A stretch of 36,285 nucleotides of DNA, taken from positions 19,302 to 55,586 of the forward strand of contig DFFD01000076.1 of the NCBI GenBank assembly GCA_002369495.1, written 5' to 3'. The stretch is from Lachnospiraceae bacterium UBA3785. GTDB lineage: Bacteria; Bacillota; Clostridia; Lachnospirales; Lachnospiraceae. Position 1 is the first letter of the stretch. Each line of letters opens with the position of its first letter. Position numbers and translations under genes: made by a program. A model generated the notes under the pieces. That model made no database searches. It was not told the DNA's origin and saw only the letters and a program-made list of their open reading frames with translations. Below, in pieces: positions 22,780 through 30,139 of the stretch.

Positions 22780-23103
22780 ATGAATTCAATCGGATATATG
22801 CCAATGCCCTCAGACTTCAAATACAAGGAAGCCTTCCTCGCCGGACGGCCCAGGCACGCCCGCACCGACCGCTTCCGCATCCGCCACCCCGCAATGGACT
22901 GCGGGAAGAGAGCCAAGATCTTCGCTCCCTTCGACGCACTGAAAGGTTTCGGAGACGCGATCGACGAGAGCGTGCGCAGCGCTTCCCTCTACGATACCTG
23001 CGTCCGCTCCGCCGAGGATCCGGAAATCAGCTCTCCACCACCGCAAGAGCCCACGGCGCAAGGACGATCTTATCCCCGTTTTTCACAGCCGCGCCGTCAA
23101 TAA
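22780..23103 (+). CDS. YolD-like small protein, apparently truncated
   Basis: A 107-residue protein starting at ATG 22780, six bases after AGGAGCC. The segment CGKRAKIFAPFDALKGFGDAID near residues 46-67 matches the N-terminal half of YolD-like proteins, which are regularly encoded beside UvrX-type polymerases. The C-terminal beta-rich half usual in the family is missing. After about residue 85 the sequence becomes proline- and serine-rich and reads through the antisense of the last 77 bases of the GH42 gene. I think the true gene was cut when the beta-galactosidase locus came to lie here. The N-terminal part may still function. Confidence 0.6.
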   Translation: MNSIGYMPMPSDFKYKEAFLAGRPRHARTDRFRIRHPAMDCGKRAKIFAPFDALKGFGDAIDESVRSASLYDTCVRSAEDPEISSPPPQEPTAQGRSYPRFSQPRRQ

Positions 23104-25081
23104 GGTTCACGCCGTCAGCCCCCGCATGCACGCCTTCCTGCGTCCATGCGGAATAGTTCAGGTAAAACGTCACCGTCTTCCCGAGCCGGTTCACGCCCTT
23201 CCGCACCGCCACCGTATGGGCAGCCAGGGCTTCCGGTGTCTTCTTCACCCAGTTCTCCGCCGAATCCGCACTCTCACGCGGCACAAAAGCCGGCGGAAGC
23301 TCGATCCCGGCCTCCCGCACGGCCCGCGCAAGGATCTCTTCCAGCTTTTCCCTGTCCGGCATGGCGCCGAGATAGAAGGCCGCGCCTTTCCCGTAACGGT
23401 GGTAAACGGCCGCCGCATAACCGCTCCAGGCCGGGTTATCGTATTTCATCAGCACCTCGGTCTTCTCTCCGCCCGCATCGTTGGGCGTGAGAAGTTCCGC
23501 GAACATGGACAGCCGCGACTCCCCGGTCAGGAACGCGAACGTCTGGTAGCTCGCGCCGCAGACCTCCGTCAGCCCGTGGGGCTGCAGGTCTGCCCAGACT
23601 TTCATATTTTCATCGCTGAACGCGGTCTTGAAGGTCGTGACAAGGATCCCTCCGTTCTCCACGGACTTCCGGATCCGCTCGACCGTCCTGTCCGGAACCG
23701 CATAGAGCGCCGGCACGACGAGGAGATCGTACTCCTCGAGCCGCGGGTTGTTCTTAAAAATGATATCGCACTCCGCATTCATGTGGAACAGGCTGTTGTA
23801 GATCGGCCGCAGCACATCATTGTAATTCAGCGTTCCGCTGTCGCCGCTGACCGCGTCGATCCTGAAAAGACTCAGCGCGGTGTAGGCCGAGTTGCTGACG
23901 AGGATCGCGGCTTTATTTTTCTTTTTGAGACCGGCCAGGTGATCGCCGAGCCGCTTCCAGGTGTTTCCGACGAGGGAGGCTTCGCGGTAGACCGCATTTT
24001 CCTCAAGGTCATGACTCAGGACACCCTTCCAGTAGGTCTCGAAGGAGTTGTGAATCGAGTGCCAGTGCCAGTACTCGACCATGCCGGCGCCGCTCGCGAC
24101 GTGGCTCATCGCCTGCAGGTACAGCTGTCCCGGATACGGCGTCCACCAGGGATACCCCTGCGCTTCCGTCTCCAGCACGAGGTAGTTGTCATTTTTGAGG
24201 CTGCGGATGATGTCGCCGCCGAACGCGATCTCCTCGCCGGTCAGCTCGTTCTGGCTCGGGTGATAAATATCGCAGCCCGCCACCGTCAGGTGCTGCGCGA
24301 CCTTATTGTGCTCGCAGTCCGGCTGCACGCCGTAAGAGTAATCGCGCCAGCCGAAATCAAGGTTGTGCGTGATGAACTGGTCCTCCCGCTTGTACTCCCG
24401 CACCACGGAGGCCTGCCAGCCGAGGAAATCCGTCACCAGCTGCCTGCGGTAGCGGTCGAACTCCGCCGCGAGCGACCAGTTGATCGTGCCTCTCACGTCC
24501 GGAAAATCCTCCCAGCTGTTCACCCGGTTGCTCCAGTAGTCGAGTCCGAAAGCCGCATTCATCTCCTCGACGTCGCCGTGGAACTTCTCCTTCAGCCAGG
24601 AAATGAACCCCTCCTGCACATGCCTGCCCGCAACCCCGTAATATTTCGTCTCGTTGTCGATCTGGAACCCGATCACGCATTTTCTGTGCGCGGTCACCTC
24701 CAGGAGCTTCCGGATCACGCGGTTCGCGTAGCTCAGGTAGATCGGGTTCGTGATGTCCATATTCTGGCGGGTCCCGTAACGGCCAGGTCCGTCCGCGGTC
24801 TCCGCGATGATCTCCGGGTATTTTCTCGCGAGCCAGGTCGGCACCGCATAGGTCGGCGTCCCGACAATGACGGAGATTCCGTGTTTCTCCATCACGTCGC
24901 ACACATGCTCAACATGCGAGAAATCAAAGACCCCGTCATGCGGCTCACAGGTTCCCCAGGTGGACTCCGCGATGCGGACCACGTTCATGCCGGCCTTCAC
25001 CATCATCTCCGCATCCTTCTCGCAGCGCTCGTAAGGCATGTATTCGTCATAATAAGCAGCTCCGTACAATAATTTATCCAT
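23027..25081 (-). CDS. GH42 family beta-galactosidase
   Basis: A 684-residue glycoside hydrolase cleaving terminal beta-D-galactose. The TIM barrel starts at LLYGAAYYDEYMPYERCEKDAEMM. The acid/base is Glu144 in GFQIDNETKYY and the nucleophile is the glutamate in LVLETEAQGYPWW near residue 303. The middle trimerisation domain and the small C-terminal beta domain (VTFYLNYSAWTQ) are complete, so this gene is intact. No signal peptide is seen. ATG 25081 follows AGAGGAG at twelve bases. It is a single-gene unit with its own promoter, and its 3' end overlaps the convergent YolD-like gene by 77 bases. Confidence 0.95.
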   Translation of the reverse strand: MDKLLYGAAYYDEYMPYERCEKDAEMMVKAGMNVVRIAESTWGTCEPHDGVFDFSHVEHVCDVMEKHGISVIVGTPTYAVPTWLARKYPEIIAETADGPGRYGTRQNMDITNPIYLSYANRVIRKLLEVTAHRKCVIGFQIDNETKYYGVAGRHVQEGFISWLKEKFHGDVEEMNAAFGLDYWSNRVNSWEDFPDVRGTINWSLAAEFDRYRRQLVTDFLGWQASVVREYKREDQFITHNLDFGWRDYSYGVQPDCEHNKVAQHLTVAGCDIYHPSQNELTGEEIAFGGDIIRSLKNDNYLVLETEAQGYPWWTPYPGQLYLQAMSHVASGAGMVEYWHWHSIHNSFETYWKGVLSHDLEENAVYREASLVGNTWKRLGDHLAGLKKKNKAAILVSNSAYTALSLFRIDAVSGDSGTLNYNDVLRPIYNSLFHMNAECDIIFKNNPRLEEYDLLVVPALYAVPDRTVERIRKSVENGGILVTTFKTAFSDENMKVWADLQPHGLTEVCGASYQTFAFLTGESRLSMFAELLTPNDAGGEKTEVLMKYDNPAWSGYAAAVYHRYGKGAAFYLGAMPDREKLEEILARAVREAGIELPPAFVPRESADSAENWVKKTPEALAAHTVAVRKGVNRLGKTVTFYLNYSAWTQEGVHAGADGVNLIDGAAVKNGDKIVLAPWALAVVES

Positions 25082-25139
25082 CTTGCAGTCATCTCCTCTT
25101 TCGGGAAAAAGTCATTATGTTCAGGTGTTGCATACTGCC

Positions 25140-25187
25140 ATTATCGCCTGCCCGGGCTGCCCTTGTCAACACCCGGGGCATGCCCCG
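25140..25187 (-). promoter_or_regulatory. Promoter of the beta-galactosidase gene with an adjoining palindrome
   Basis: On the minus strand TTGACA (25169-25164) and GATAAT (25145-25140) are 18 bases apart, about 60 bases upstream of the GH42 ATG. A perfect 14-bp palindrome CGGGGCATGCCCCG (25174-25187) lies just upstream of the -35 and could be an operator. It has no T-run, so it is not a clear terminator for the gene at 25221. Confidence 0.6.
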
Positions 25188-25220
25188 CCCGGGCAAATTT
25201 TTCGCGAATCAGAGAATTTT

Positions 25221-25625
25221 TCACCTTGCAATCACACTGTACACATATGCCATGAAGCAGGCGAAATCGCCCAGCCTCTTTCTGTGCAGCCTCTCGTCCC
25301 TGCCGAGCTCGTCCCGCCATTTGGTGTCCCAGCCCTGCATTTCCATGTATCTTGTGATGCCGTTCAGATGGCTTAAAACCGCATCGTGACAGGCTGTGCG
25401 TTCATCGTCCGTGTGTTTCCTCTGCCCGCGCGGGAAAAGTTTCCAGTTCCCCCGGACATTTGCGTAGCGGACTGCGACCTTCATGAAGTCTTCCCACAGT
25501 TCCGCAAAGTCCTCGTCCCCCGTGTTCGCATTGTCAAGGAGCATGCATGAGATACGATCTGCCTGCTCAAACGGCAGAGCATCGGACATCTCAAGATAAT
25601 CGTCATAGTGATATGTTTTTGACAT
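25221..25625 (-). CDS. Uncharacterised 134-residue protein, third gene of the NACHT operon
   Basis: A soluble, mostly helical protein of unknown family. It starts at ATG 25625, nine bases after AGGAGG and 13 bases after the stop of the DUF218-like gene, so it is in the same operon. It begins MSKTYHYDDYLEMSDALPFE. Notable features are an acidic N-terminal half (DNANTGDEDFAELWEDFMK), a basic RGQRKHTDDERTACHD segment, and a conserved-looking WDTKWRDELGRDERLHRKRLGDFACF near the end. No transmembrane helix or catalytic motif is evident. I do not recognise it. Its fixed place after the NTPase and the DUF218-like gene suggests a role in the same system. Confidence 0.75.
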   Translation of the reverse strand: MSKTYHYDDYLEMSDALPFEQADRISCMLLDNANTGDEDFAELWEDFMKVAVRYANVRGNWKLFPRGQRKHTDDERTACHDAVLSHLNGITRYMEMQGWDTKWRDELGRDERLHRKRLGDFACFMAYVYSVIAR

Positions 25626-25638
25626 GTTTTCTTCCTCC

Positions 25639-26616
25639 TTAAAAATATTTTTCCGCCAGCGCATGCACCGCATTGATGGCAGCCTTCAACTCCTGCAGAT
25701 AGGACGCCGCATTCAGGACCGCCGGTGAATGCGCATAATCCCGGTTTCCAATACACTCGACGTAAAAATCATTTTCGAGCGCAAGATCCATAAATTTCAT
25801 AAGCTGGAACGGCACATATACGCAGGACGTAACCAGAAGGATCCGCGATCCGGGCTTCGGCTGATACTTTTCCAGAAAGAACCGGAAGGTATCCATACTG
25901 TTGGCTCTCCGCTCCGAATCTGTGCTCGGCGCCGACAACACATGGATCATCCGCCGGGCATTGTCATAATGCCGCTCCGCCCAGGAGAGATTTATATTTT
26001 CATTAAAATGAACTTCTTCCGTCCCCGCATCCTCCGGCAAATGAAACGCTTTTTCGATCCCGCCGCACACAGCGTCATACTCCGTCTGCGCCTCCGGCGC
26101 GTAATGCGCCAGAAACGGCCGCTCAATCTCATTGATGGGACGCATACCTGTCAGCGCAATCACCGAAACAGCTTCGTCCGGATACTGCCGGCACACCTCC
26201 TCAGCCGCGAGGCACCTGTCCAGATTGGACATGCGGGCCCCTCCCAGAGGCAGAACATACTCCGGTTTGCAGCAAGGTTCCGTAATACCTGTCAGCCCCA
26301 GCTGCCCCATATGCTCCATGATGGTGGCACTGTGCTCTTTGATGAATTCATCTTCCTGCACCAGCCATCGCTCTCCGCCGTTTGCCTTCTTTTTGCGATA
26401 GTTCCAGACTTCCGAAAAACCGTTACAATATTCGATTTGCTCTTTGAGGGATCCCTCCGGGACATTTCCGCCGAACAATCTGACCAGCTCATTAAGAGCT
26501 TCCGACCGGATCCAGACAGCGATCGTATCTTCCAGAGCTTTTATGCGCTCTTTTTGCGGCAAGCCGGCGTCCGGGCAGGATAATAAGATTCTATTTTTCA
26601 AACCGGGCCTCCTCAT
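25639..26616 (-). CDS. Divergent DUF218/YdcF-like protein, second gene of the NACHT operon
   Basis: A 325-residue soluble protein. From about residue 121 it has features reminiscent of DUF218 (ElyC/SanA/YdcF) domains: VLPLGGARMSNLDRCLAAEE, then VSVIALTGMRPINEIE (position of the GxR and SGG...E motifs), then RRANSMDTFRFFLEKY (position of the NTxEN motif) and ILLVTSCVYVPFQLMKF (position of VTSxYHxxRA). The residues differ from the classical ones, so the family call is tentative. The N-terminal 115 residues are helical and unrecognised. It starts at ATG 26616 overlapping the NACHT gene stop (ATGA), so the two proteins are translationally coupled. YdcF of this fold binds S-adenosylmethionine. A nucleotide-related ligand would fit a signalling or defence role but is speculation. 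Confidence 0.5.
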   Translation of the reverse strand: MRRPGLKNRILLSCPDAGLPQKERIKALEDTIAVWIRSEALNELVRLFGGNVPEGSLKEQIEYCNGFSEVWNYRKKKANGGERWLVQEDEFIKEHSATIMEHMGQLGLTGITEPCCKPEYVLPLGGARMSNLDRCLAAEEVCRQYPDEAVSVIALTGMRPINEIERPFLAHYAPEAQTEYDAVCGGIEKAFHLPEDAGTEEVHFNENINLSWAERHYDNARRMIHVLSAPSTDSERRANSMDTFRFFLEKYQPKPGSRILLVTSCVYVPFQLMKFMDLALENDFYVECIGNRDYAHSPAVLNAASYLQELKAAINAVHALAEKYF

Positions 26617-29468
26617 TGTTTATTCCCTGAATTGTAACTCTCGCCGGCCAGAACTGCCATCCCTGCATCGATTATTTCCAGATCTTTTCGCCGGGATTTC
26701 TTCTGTTCCTCGGTCATATTGCTCTTTATCGTCTCAAGGCTCTTTTTAATATCATCAGCGTAATAATTACGGATCTTCCCGCTATTTGCAAGCCGAAGTG
26801 CTTTTTTAAGACATTTCACCATATCCGCAATATCGTCCTCCGTATATGCCGGCATCTTTGCATAGGCGCCGATGATGTTTGTATAAGCCCTGTATTTCAG
26901 TGCATCAGCATTTTCTGCTGCCTCCTTTATCCCCCTTTTATTGTATTTAATGGCTTCAGGATATTCCCCCAGCATATAATAACTTGTAGCAATTCCGAGA
27001 CAGGACTGTGCAATTCTGTTGTCAATGTCTTCTGTGATCTCAGCCCGTATTTTACGCCGTTCTTCCAGATTCTCTTTATGAAGTTTGCGGGCCTTCTCCA
27101 GTTCTGTTTCTCTCTTTTCTCCGTCTGTTCTTTCCTCTTTCTCAATACTCACGGCATTCTTGTCTTTTCTGTAACGGCTGTAAATATTGGCTGCTAAATT
27201 ACCGCGATATTTTAACAGGTCGTCTCTGACCGTCTTGTCCTTCAACACCTCTGAATTAATCTCCTCAAGTTTGTTGAAAATAGTCTCTGCACGGTTCAGC
27301 ACCTCCTGCCCCCTTTTCTGATAATACCCTTTCAGCTCTTTAGGAATCACTTTATGGCTGAAATTATAGGCAAGACCTGAAAGGCTGTACCCGGCATCCG
27401 CATATCTCCTATCCTTTTTTTCGTAATCATACTTACTATCCGATTGATACTTATCCATGTCATCGAAATAATACTGCATGCTGAGTTCTGCAGCCGCTGC
27501 CATGTTGATATCATCAAGATCCTCATAAATGAATGCGACATCTCTGGTCAGTCTGCGGTAAACAGCGGTCTCTTTCATCTTTTTCAGAGGCGGCTTATTC
27601 AGATAGTTATGCTCCTTGATATGTAAATCGACCATATCAATAAACATCTGCGCTTTTCGCACATGATAGCCCCTTATGACTTTATCCGTTTTCGGCTTCA
27701 TTTTATCCGGTTCCGGATATCTGTAATTGACCTGCCGGGCCAGATTGTATACATGATCTTCCGCATCCTGATTAAACGCCGCATAGATCGCATAACCTCT
27801 CGCCGTATAATAATCTCTGTAAATTTCATGATCCCAGATGACTTCCTCACCCTTCTCGGAATCGGGACTGAATATTTCAAGAGCCTTTCCCGCATCGCAC
27901 AGCCAGCCTGTAATGTCTCCTGCCTCACTGACCGCAGCTGTATAATTTCTTGTACTGTGTTTCGGTTGATACTTTCTAATCAGCGTCCTATATTTTCCGA
28001 TATTCTGCTGAACGGACTGAACAGCCTTATCAAAAGTAGAGTCCTCATACAGCTTTGGATCCGCATAAATAACATCCCCTTTGTGGAAGTCTTCATCAAG
28101 TCTCATAACGGCAAGAGGCAGCACTACATCCAGAAAAATCTTCTGTTCGGCAGTCATCTCGATCGACTTCATCTGCTTATCTATAAACTTCTGAAGAACC
28201 TGCTCTTTCGAGATCTGATCAATGCTGACAATTCGTCTGCCTCCGAAAGCCTTGATAACCATTTCCAACATAAACGGATTCGTCAGCATCCCCTCATAAT
28301 TATCCTTCGGCAGGTATTCTTTATGGCCTCCCAGAAACGCCGTTATCTGAGTGGTATTCAGATCACACATTTCGAGTGCGGTTATTTCCTTACCGAACGG
28401 ATTGCCGACTTCCCTGGATGTTATGATTACCGTAATATTCTTTATCTCAAAAAATTCCTTAATCTCCTCCCTGACCGCCTCATCAATATTGGCAGCCAGC
28501 TCATTATACCCGTCCAGAAACAGTATTATGTGATACGGCGTTTGTGAAAATGAATCTTTGAGCCAAATAAAATCAACAACGTTTGCATATTCCAGATAGT
28601 GACTTACAATATACTGTTTGACAGAACCTTTGATTTCATACAGAGGAACATAGATTGGGATAAATTTCTCATCTTCACGCAGATATTCTCTCCACAAATA
28701 GTAGAGATATGTTGATTTTCCGCCTCCGGATGTGGCAGACAGGAAAATATGCCTTGACACCCGCTCATCCCGGACATGTTTTTTTAAATAATCAAACAGG
28801 TTGAACTGTTCATCGGATTTTTCCGTACGCACGGCAGGAAATTCTTCCGGCTTGAGCACAGGCGGTTTCCTGGAAATTCTTTTGCCGCGCCTGTCAAGAC
28901 GATCCGGTGTTATGTCCCTCATGTAGCGGGGATTTTCCCTGAACATTCTCTCGCTGGTCCATTTGATAACCGCAGCCCGATTGTTCGGTGAATATTTCAG
29001 CATATTTTTCAGTTCTTCAATGATCTGCGTTCTTTTGACCTCCTCCTTTTTTATGCTGTTTTTCATCAGCATCAAAAAGAGTCTGGCATAGGCATCTTCC
29101 AGATCCCTTAAAGACCAGTCTTTGGCTTTTAATTCTAAACAGTATTCAGCGATCGCGCCCCTTACAGAATCCTCAACCGACTCGAAATTATTGCTTTTTA
29201 CCGTGACATTATCCGGCAATGAACCTCTGTCAAAGCCCTCCTCTCCAAACAGGCACACCTCATAAAACTCAGCCGGGTCATCGCCTCTCAGTTCTTCAAC
29301 CCACTGTTTGATTTCTCCGGGGGTGACATACCCGCTTCTCTTTTTTACCTGTATTTTCTTATATGGTTTTTTACCTTCTGACAAAGTGATCTTGACCGCA
29401 TCACATGCCCCATCATCAGAAGCATAAAGCATGATATCCACTTTCCCCATAGCGGTGACCGGCTCCAT
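26613..29468 (-). CDS. NACHT-type STAND NTPase with TPR-like C-terminus
   Basis: A 951-residue protein as read from ATG 29468. The P-loop is SATSGGGKST (residues 244-253), Walker B is HIILFLDGYNEL (313-324) and the sensor is VIITSRE (347-353). This order and the small residue after DG point to NACHT rather than AAA+. The C-terminus has helical repeats resembling TPRs (SCLGIATSYYMLGEYPEAIKY near residue 864). Residues 9-80 (VDIMLY, then KIQVKKRSG, later YEVCLFGEEGF) have the D...QxK pattern of PD-(D/E)XK nucleases. The start of that domain appears to lie upstream, beyond an in-frame TGA. The gene is visibly AT-richer than its neighbours. Known STAND/NACHT proteins of bacteria sense phage products and activate an effector. 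Confidence 0.85.
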   Translation of the reverse strand: MEPVTAMGKVDIMLYASDDGACDAVKITLSEGKKPYKKIQVKKRSGYVTPGEIKQWVEELRGDDPAEFYEVCLFGEEGFDRGSLPDNVTVKSNNFESVEDSVRGAIAEYCLELKAKDWSLRDLEDAYARLFLMLMKNSIKKEEVKRTQIIEELKNMLKYSPNNRAAVIKWTSERMFRENPRYMRDITPDRLDRRGKRISRKPPVLKPEEFPAVRTEKSDEQFNLFDYLKKHVRDERVSRHIFLSATSGGGKSTYLYYLWREYLREDEKFIPIYVPLYEIKGSVKQYIVSHYLEYANVVDFIWLKDSFSQTPYHIILFLDGYNELAANIDEAVREEIKEFFEIKNITVIITSREVGNPFGKEITALEMCDLNTTQITAFLGGHKEYLPKDNYEGMLTNPFMLEMVIKAFGGRRIVSIDQISKEQVLQKFIDKQMKSIEMTAEQKIFLDVVLPLAVMRLDEDFHKGDVIYADPKLYEDSTFDKAVQSVQQNIGKYRTLIRKYQPKHSTRNYTAAVSEAGDITGWLCDAGKALEIFSPDSEKGEEVIWDHEIYRDYYTARGYAIYAAFNQDAEDHVYNLARQVNYRYPEPDKMKPKTDKVIRGYHVRKAQMFIDMVDLHIKEHNYLNKPPLKKMKETAVYRRLTRDVAFIYEDLDDINMAAAAELSMQYYFDDMDKYQSDSKYDYEKKDRRYADAGYSLSGLAYNFSHKVIPKELKGYYQKRGQEVLNRAETIFNKLEEINSEVLKDKTVRDDLLKYRGNLAANIYSRYRKDKNAVSIEKEERTDGEKRETELEKARKLHKENLEERRKIRAEITEDIDNRIAQSCLGIATSYYMLGEYPEAIKYNKRGIKEAAENADALKYRAYTNIIGAYAKMPAYTEDDIADMVKCLKKALRLANSGKIRNYYADDIKKSLETIKSNMTEEQKKSRRKDLEIIDAGMAVLAGESYNSGNKQ

Positions 29469-29480
29469 CTTGATTCGGTC

Positions 29481-29600
29481 TCACCCGGATTCCTTCAGAC
29501 TGACCACGATCGCGTACAGCGTCTGATAAATATACCCCGACAGCGCCACAGCCCCGTAACTTACAGCTTCCTCCTTCTTTTTCTTATTCTTGCGTCCCAT
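29481..29600 (-). pseudogene. 5' part of the NACHT gene, cut off by an in-frame TGA
   Basis: A 39-codon frame starts at ATG 29600, preceded by AAAGGAG, and ends at TGA 29483-29481. The next four codons after the TGA and then ATG 29468 continue in the same frame into the NACHT gene. The short peptide (MGRKNKKKKEE, then SYGAVALSGYIYQTLYAIVV) contains a GYxYQ helix of the kind that opens nuclease domains of the DUF4297/Cap4 type, followed in the downstream frame by the D...QxK motif. So it looks like the true N-terminus of the NTPase. Either the gene carries a nonsense mutation or the protein is made in two pieces. TGA ends many normal genes in the window, so it is a true stop here. Confidence 0.7.
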
Positions 29601-29667
29601 CTCTTCTCCTTTGATAATAGTCATTCCTGTATCTGCTATCTTTCTGCGCACCTCCGCTTGAACCTTT

Positions 29668-29676
29668 ATTATACCA
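29668..29676 (-). promoter_or_regulatory. Extended -10 promoter of the NACHT operon
   Basis: On the minus strand TGGTATAAT (29676-29668) is a perfect extended -10 box, about 60 bases upstream of the ATG at 29600. No good -35 is seen 17 bases upstream. It lies directly after the ridA terminator, so the NACHT operon is an independent unit. Confidence 0.65.
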
Positions 29677-29690
29677 CACTGCCGCCGCGC

Positions 29691-29734
29691 AAAAAAGAGA
29701 GGCCCCGCACGGCTGCGTACGGTTCCTCTCTTTT
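29691..29734 (-). terminator. Intrinsic terminator after ridA
   Basis: Stem AAAAGAGAGG/CCTCTCTTTT with a 22-base loop that itself can pair weakly (GCAC/GTGC-type). On the minus strand it ends in a run of six T. It starts about 20 bases after the ridA stop and closes the permease-lyase-ridA operon. Confidence 0.85.
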
Positions 29735-29754
29735 AGGGGGGTCATTTTACAGAT

Positions 29755-30123
29755 TTATTTCTCAGCGATTGCTTCTATCTCGCAGAGCACGCCCTTCGGC
29801 AGGGTGCGGACCGCGACACAGCTGCGGGCCGGCCGGCCTGTGAAAAACCGGGCATACACTTCATTGAAAGCCGCGAAATCACCCATATCCGCGAGGAAGC
29901 AGGTCGTCTTAAAAACCTTCTCGAAAGAGCTTCCGCCGGCTTCAAGGATCGCTCCGACATTTTTGCAGCTCTGTTCTGCCTGGGCAGCGATGCCTTCCGG
30001 GATCGCTCCGGTCGCCGGATCCACCGGGATCTGGCCGGAGGTGTGGATGATGCCGTTCACTTCAAAGCCCTGGGAATACGGGCCGATCGCGGCAGGAGCA
30101 TTTTTCGTCTCTATCATCTTCAT
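29755..30123 (-). CDS. ridA: RidA family enamine/imine deaminase
   Basis: A 122-residue YjgF/YER057c/UK114 protein. RidA hydrolyses reactive enamines such as 2-aminoacrylate to the keto acid plus ammonia. The N-terminal APAAIGPYSQGFEVNG, the middle HTSGQIPVDPATGAIPEG and the C-terminal RPARSCVAVRTLPKGVLCEIEAIA are all family signatures, and the arginine of PARS is the substrate-binding residue. Length is typical. The start ATG 30123 follows GGAAGGA, 16 bases after the C-S lyase stop. Being downstream of a PLP-dependent beta-eliminating enzyme gives it an obvious local task. Confidence 0.97.
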   Translation of the reverse strand: MKMIETKNAPAAIGPYSQGFEVNGIIHTSGQIPVDPATGAIPEGIAAQAEQSCKNVGAILEAGGSSFEKVFKTTCFLADMGDFAAFNEVYARFFTGRPARSCVAVRTLPKGVLCEIEAIAEK

Positions 30124-30139
30124 AACAATATCCTTCCTT

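Noticed and set aside
23126..25072. 648-codon plus-strand frame opposite the GH42 gene
   Set aside because: Antisense shadow of an intact beta-galactosidase.
29481..29483. TGA as a selenocysteine codon
   Set aside because: No SECIS-like hairpin was noticed directly after it, the position is in a linker rather than a catalytic site, and a simple nonsense change is more likely. A covariance search was not possible.
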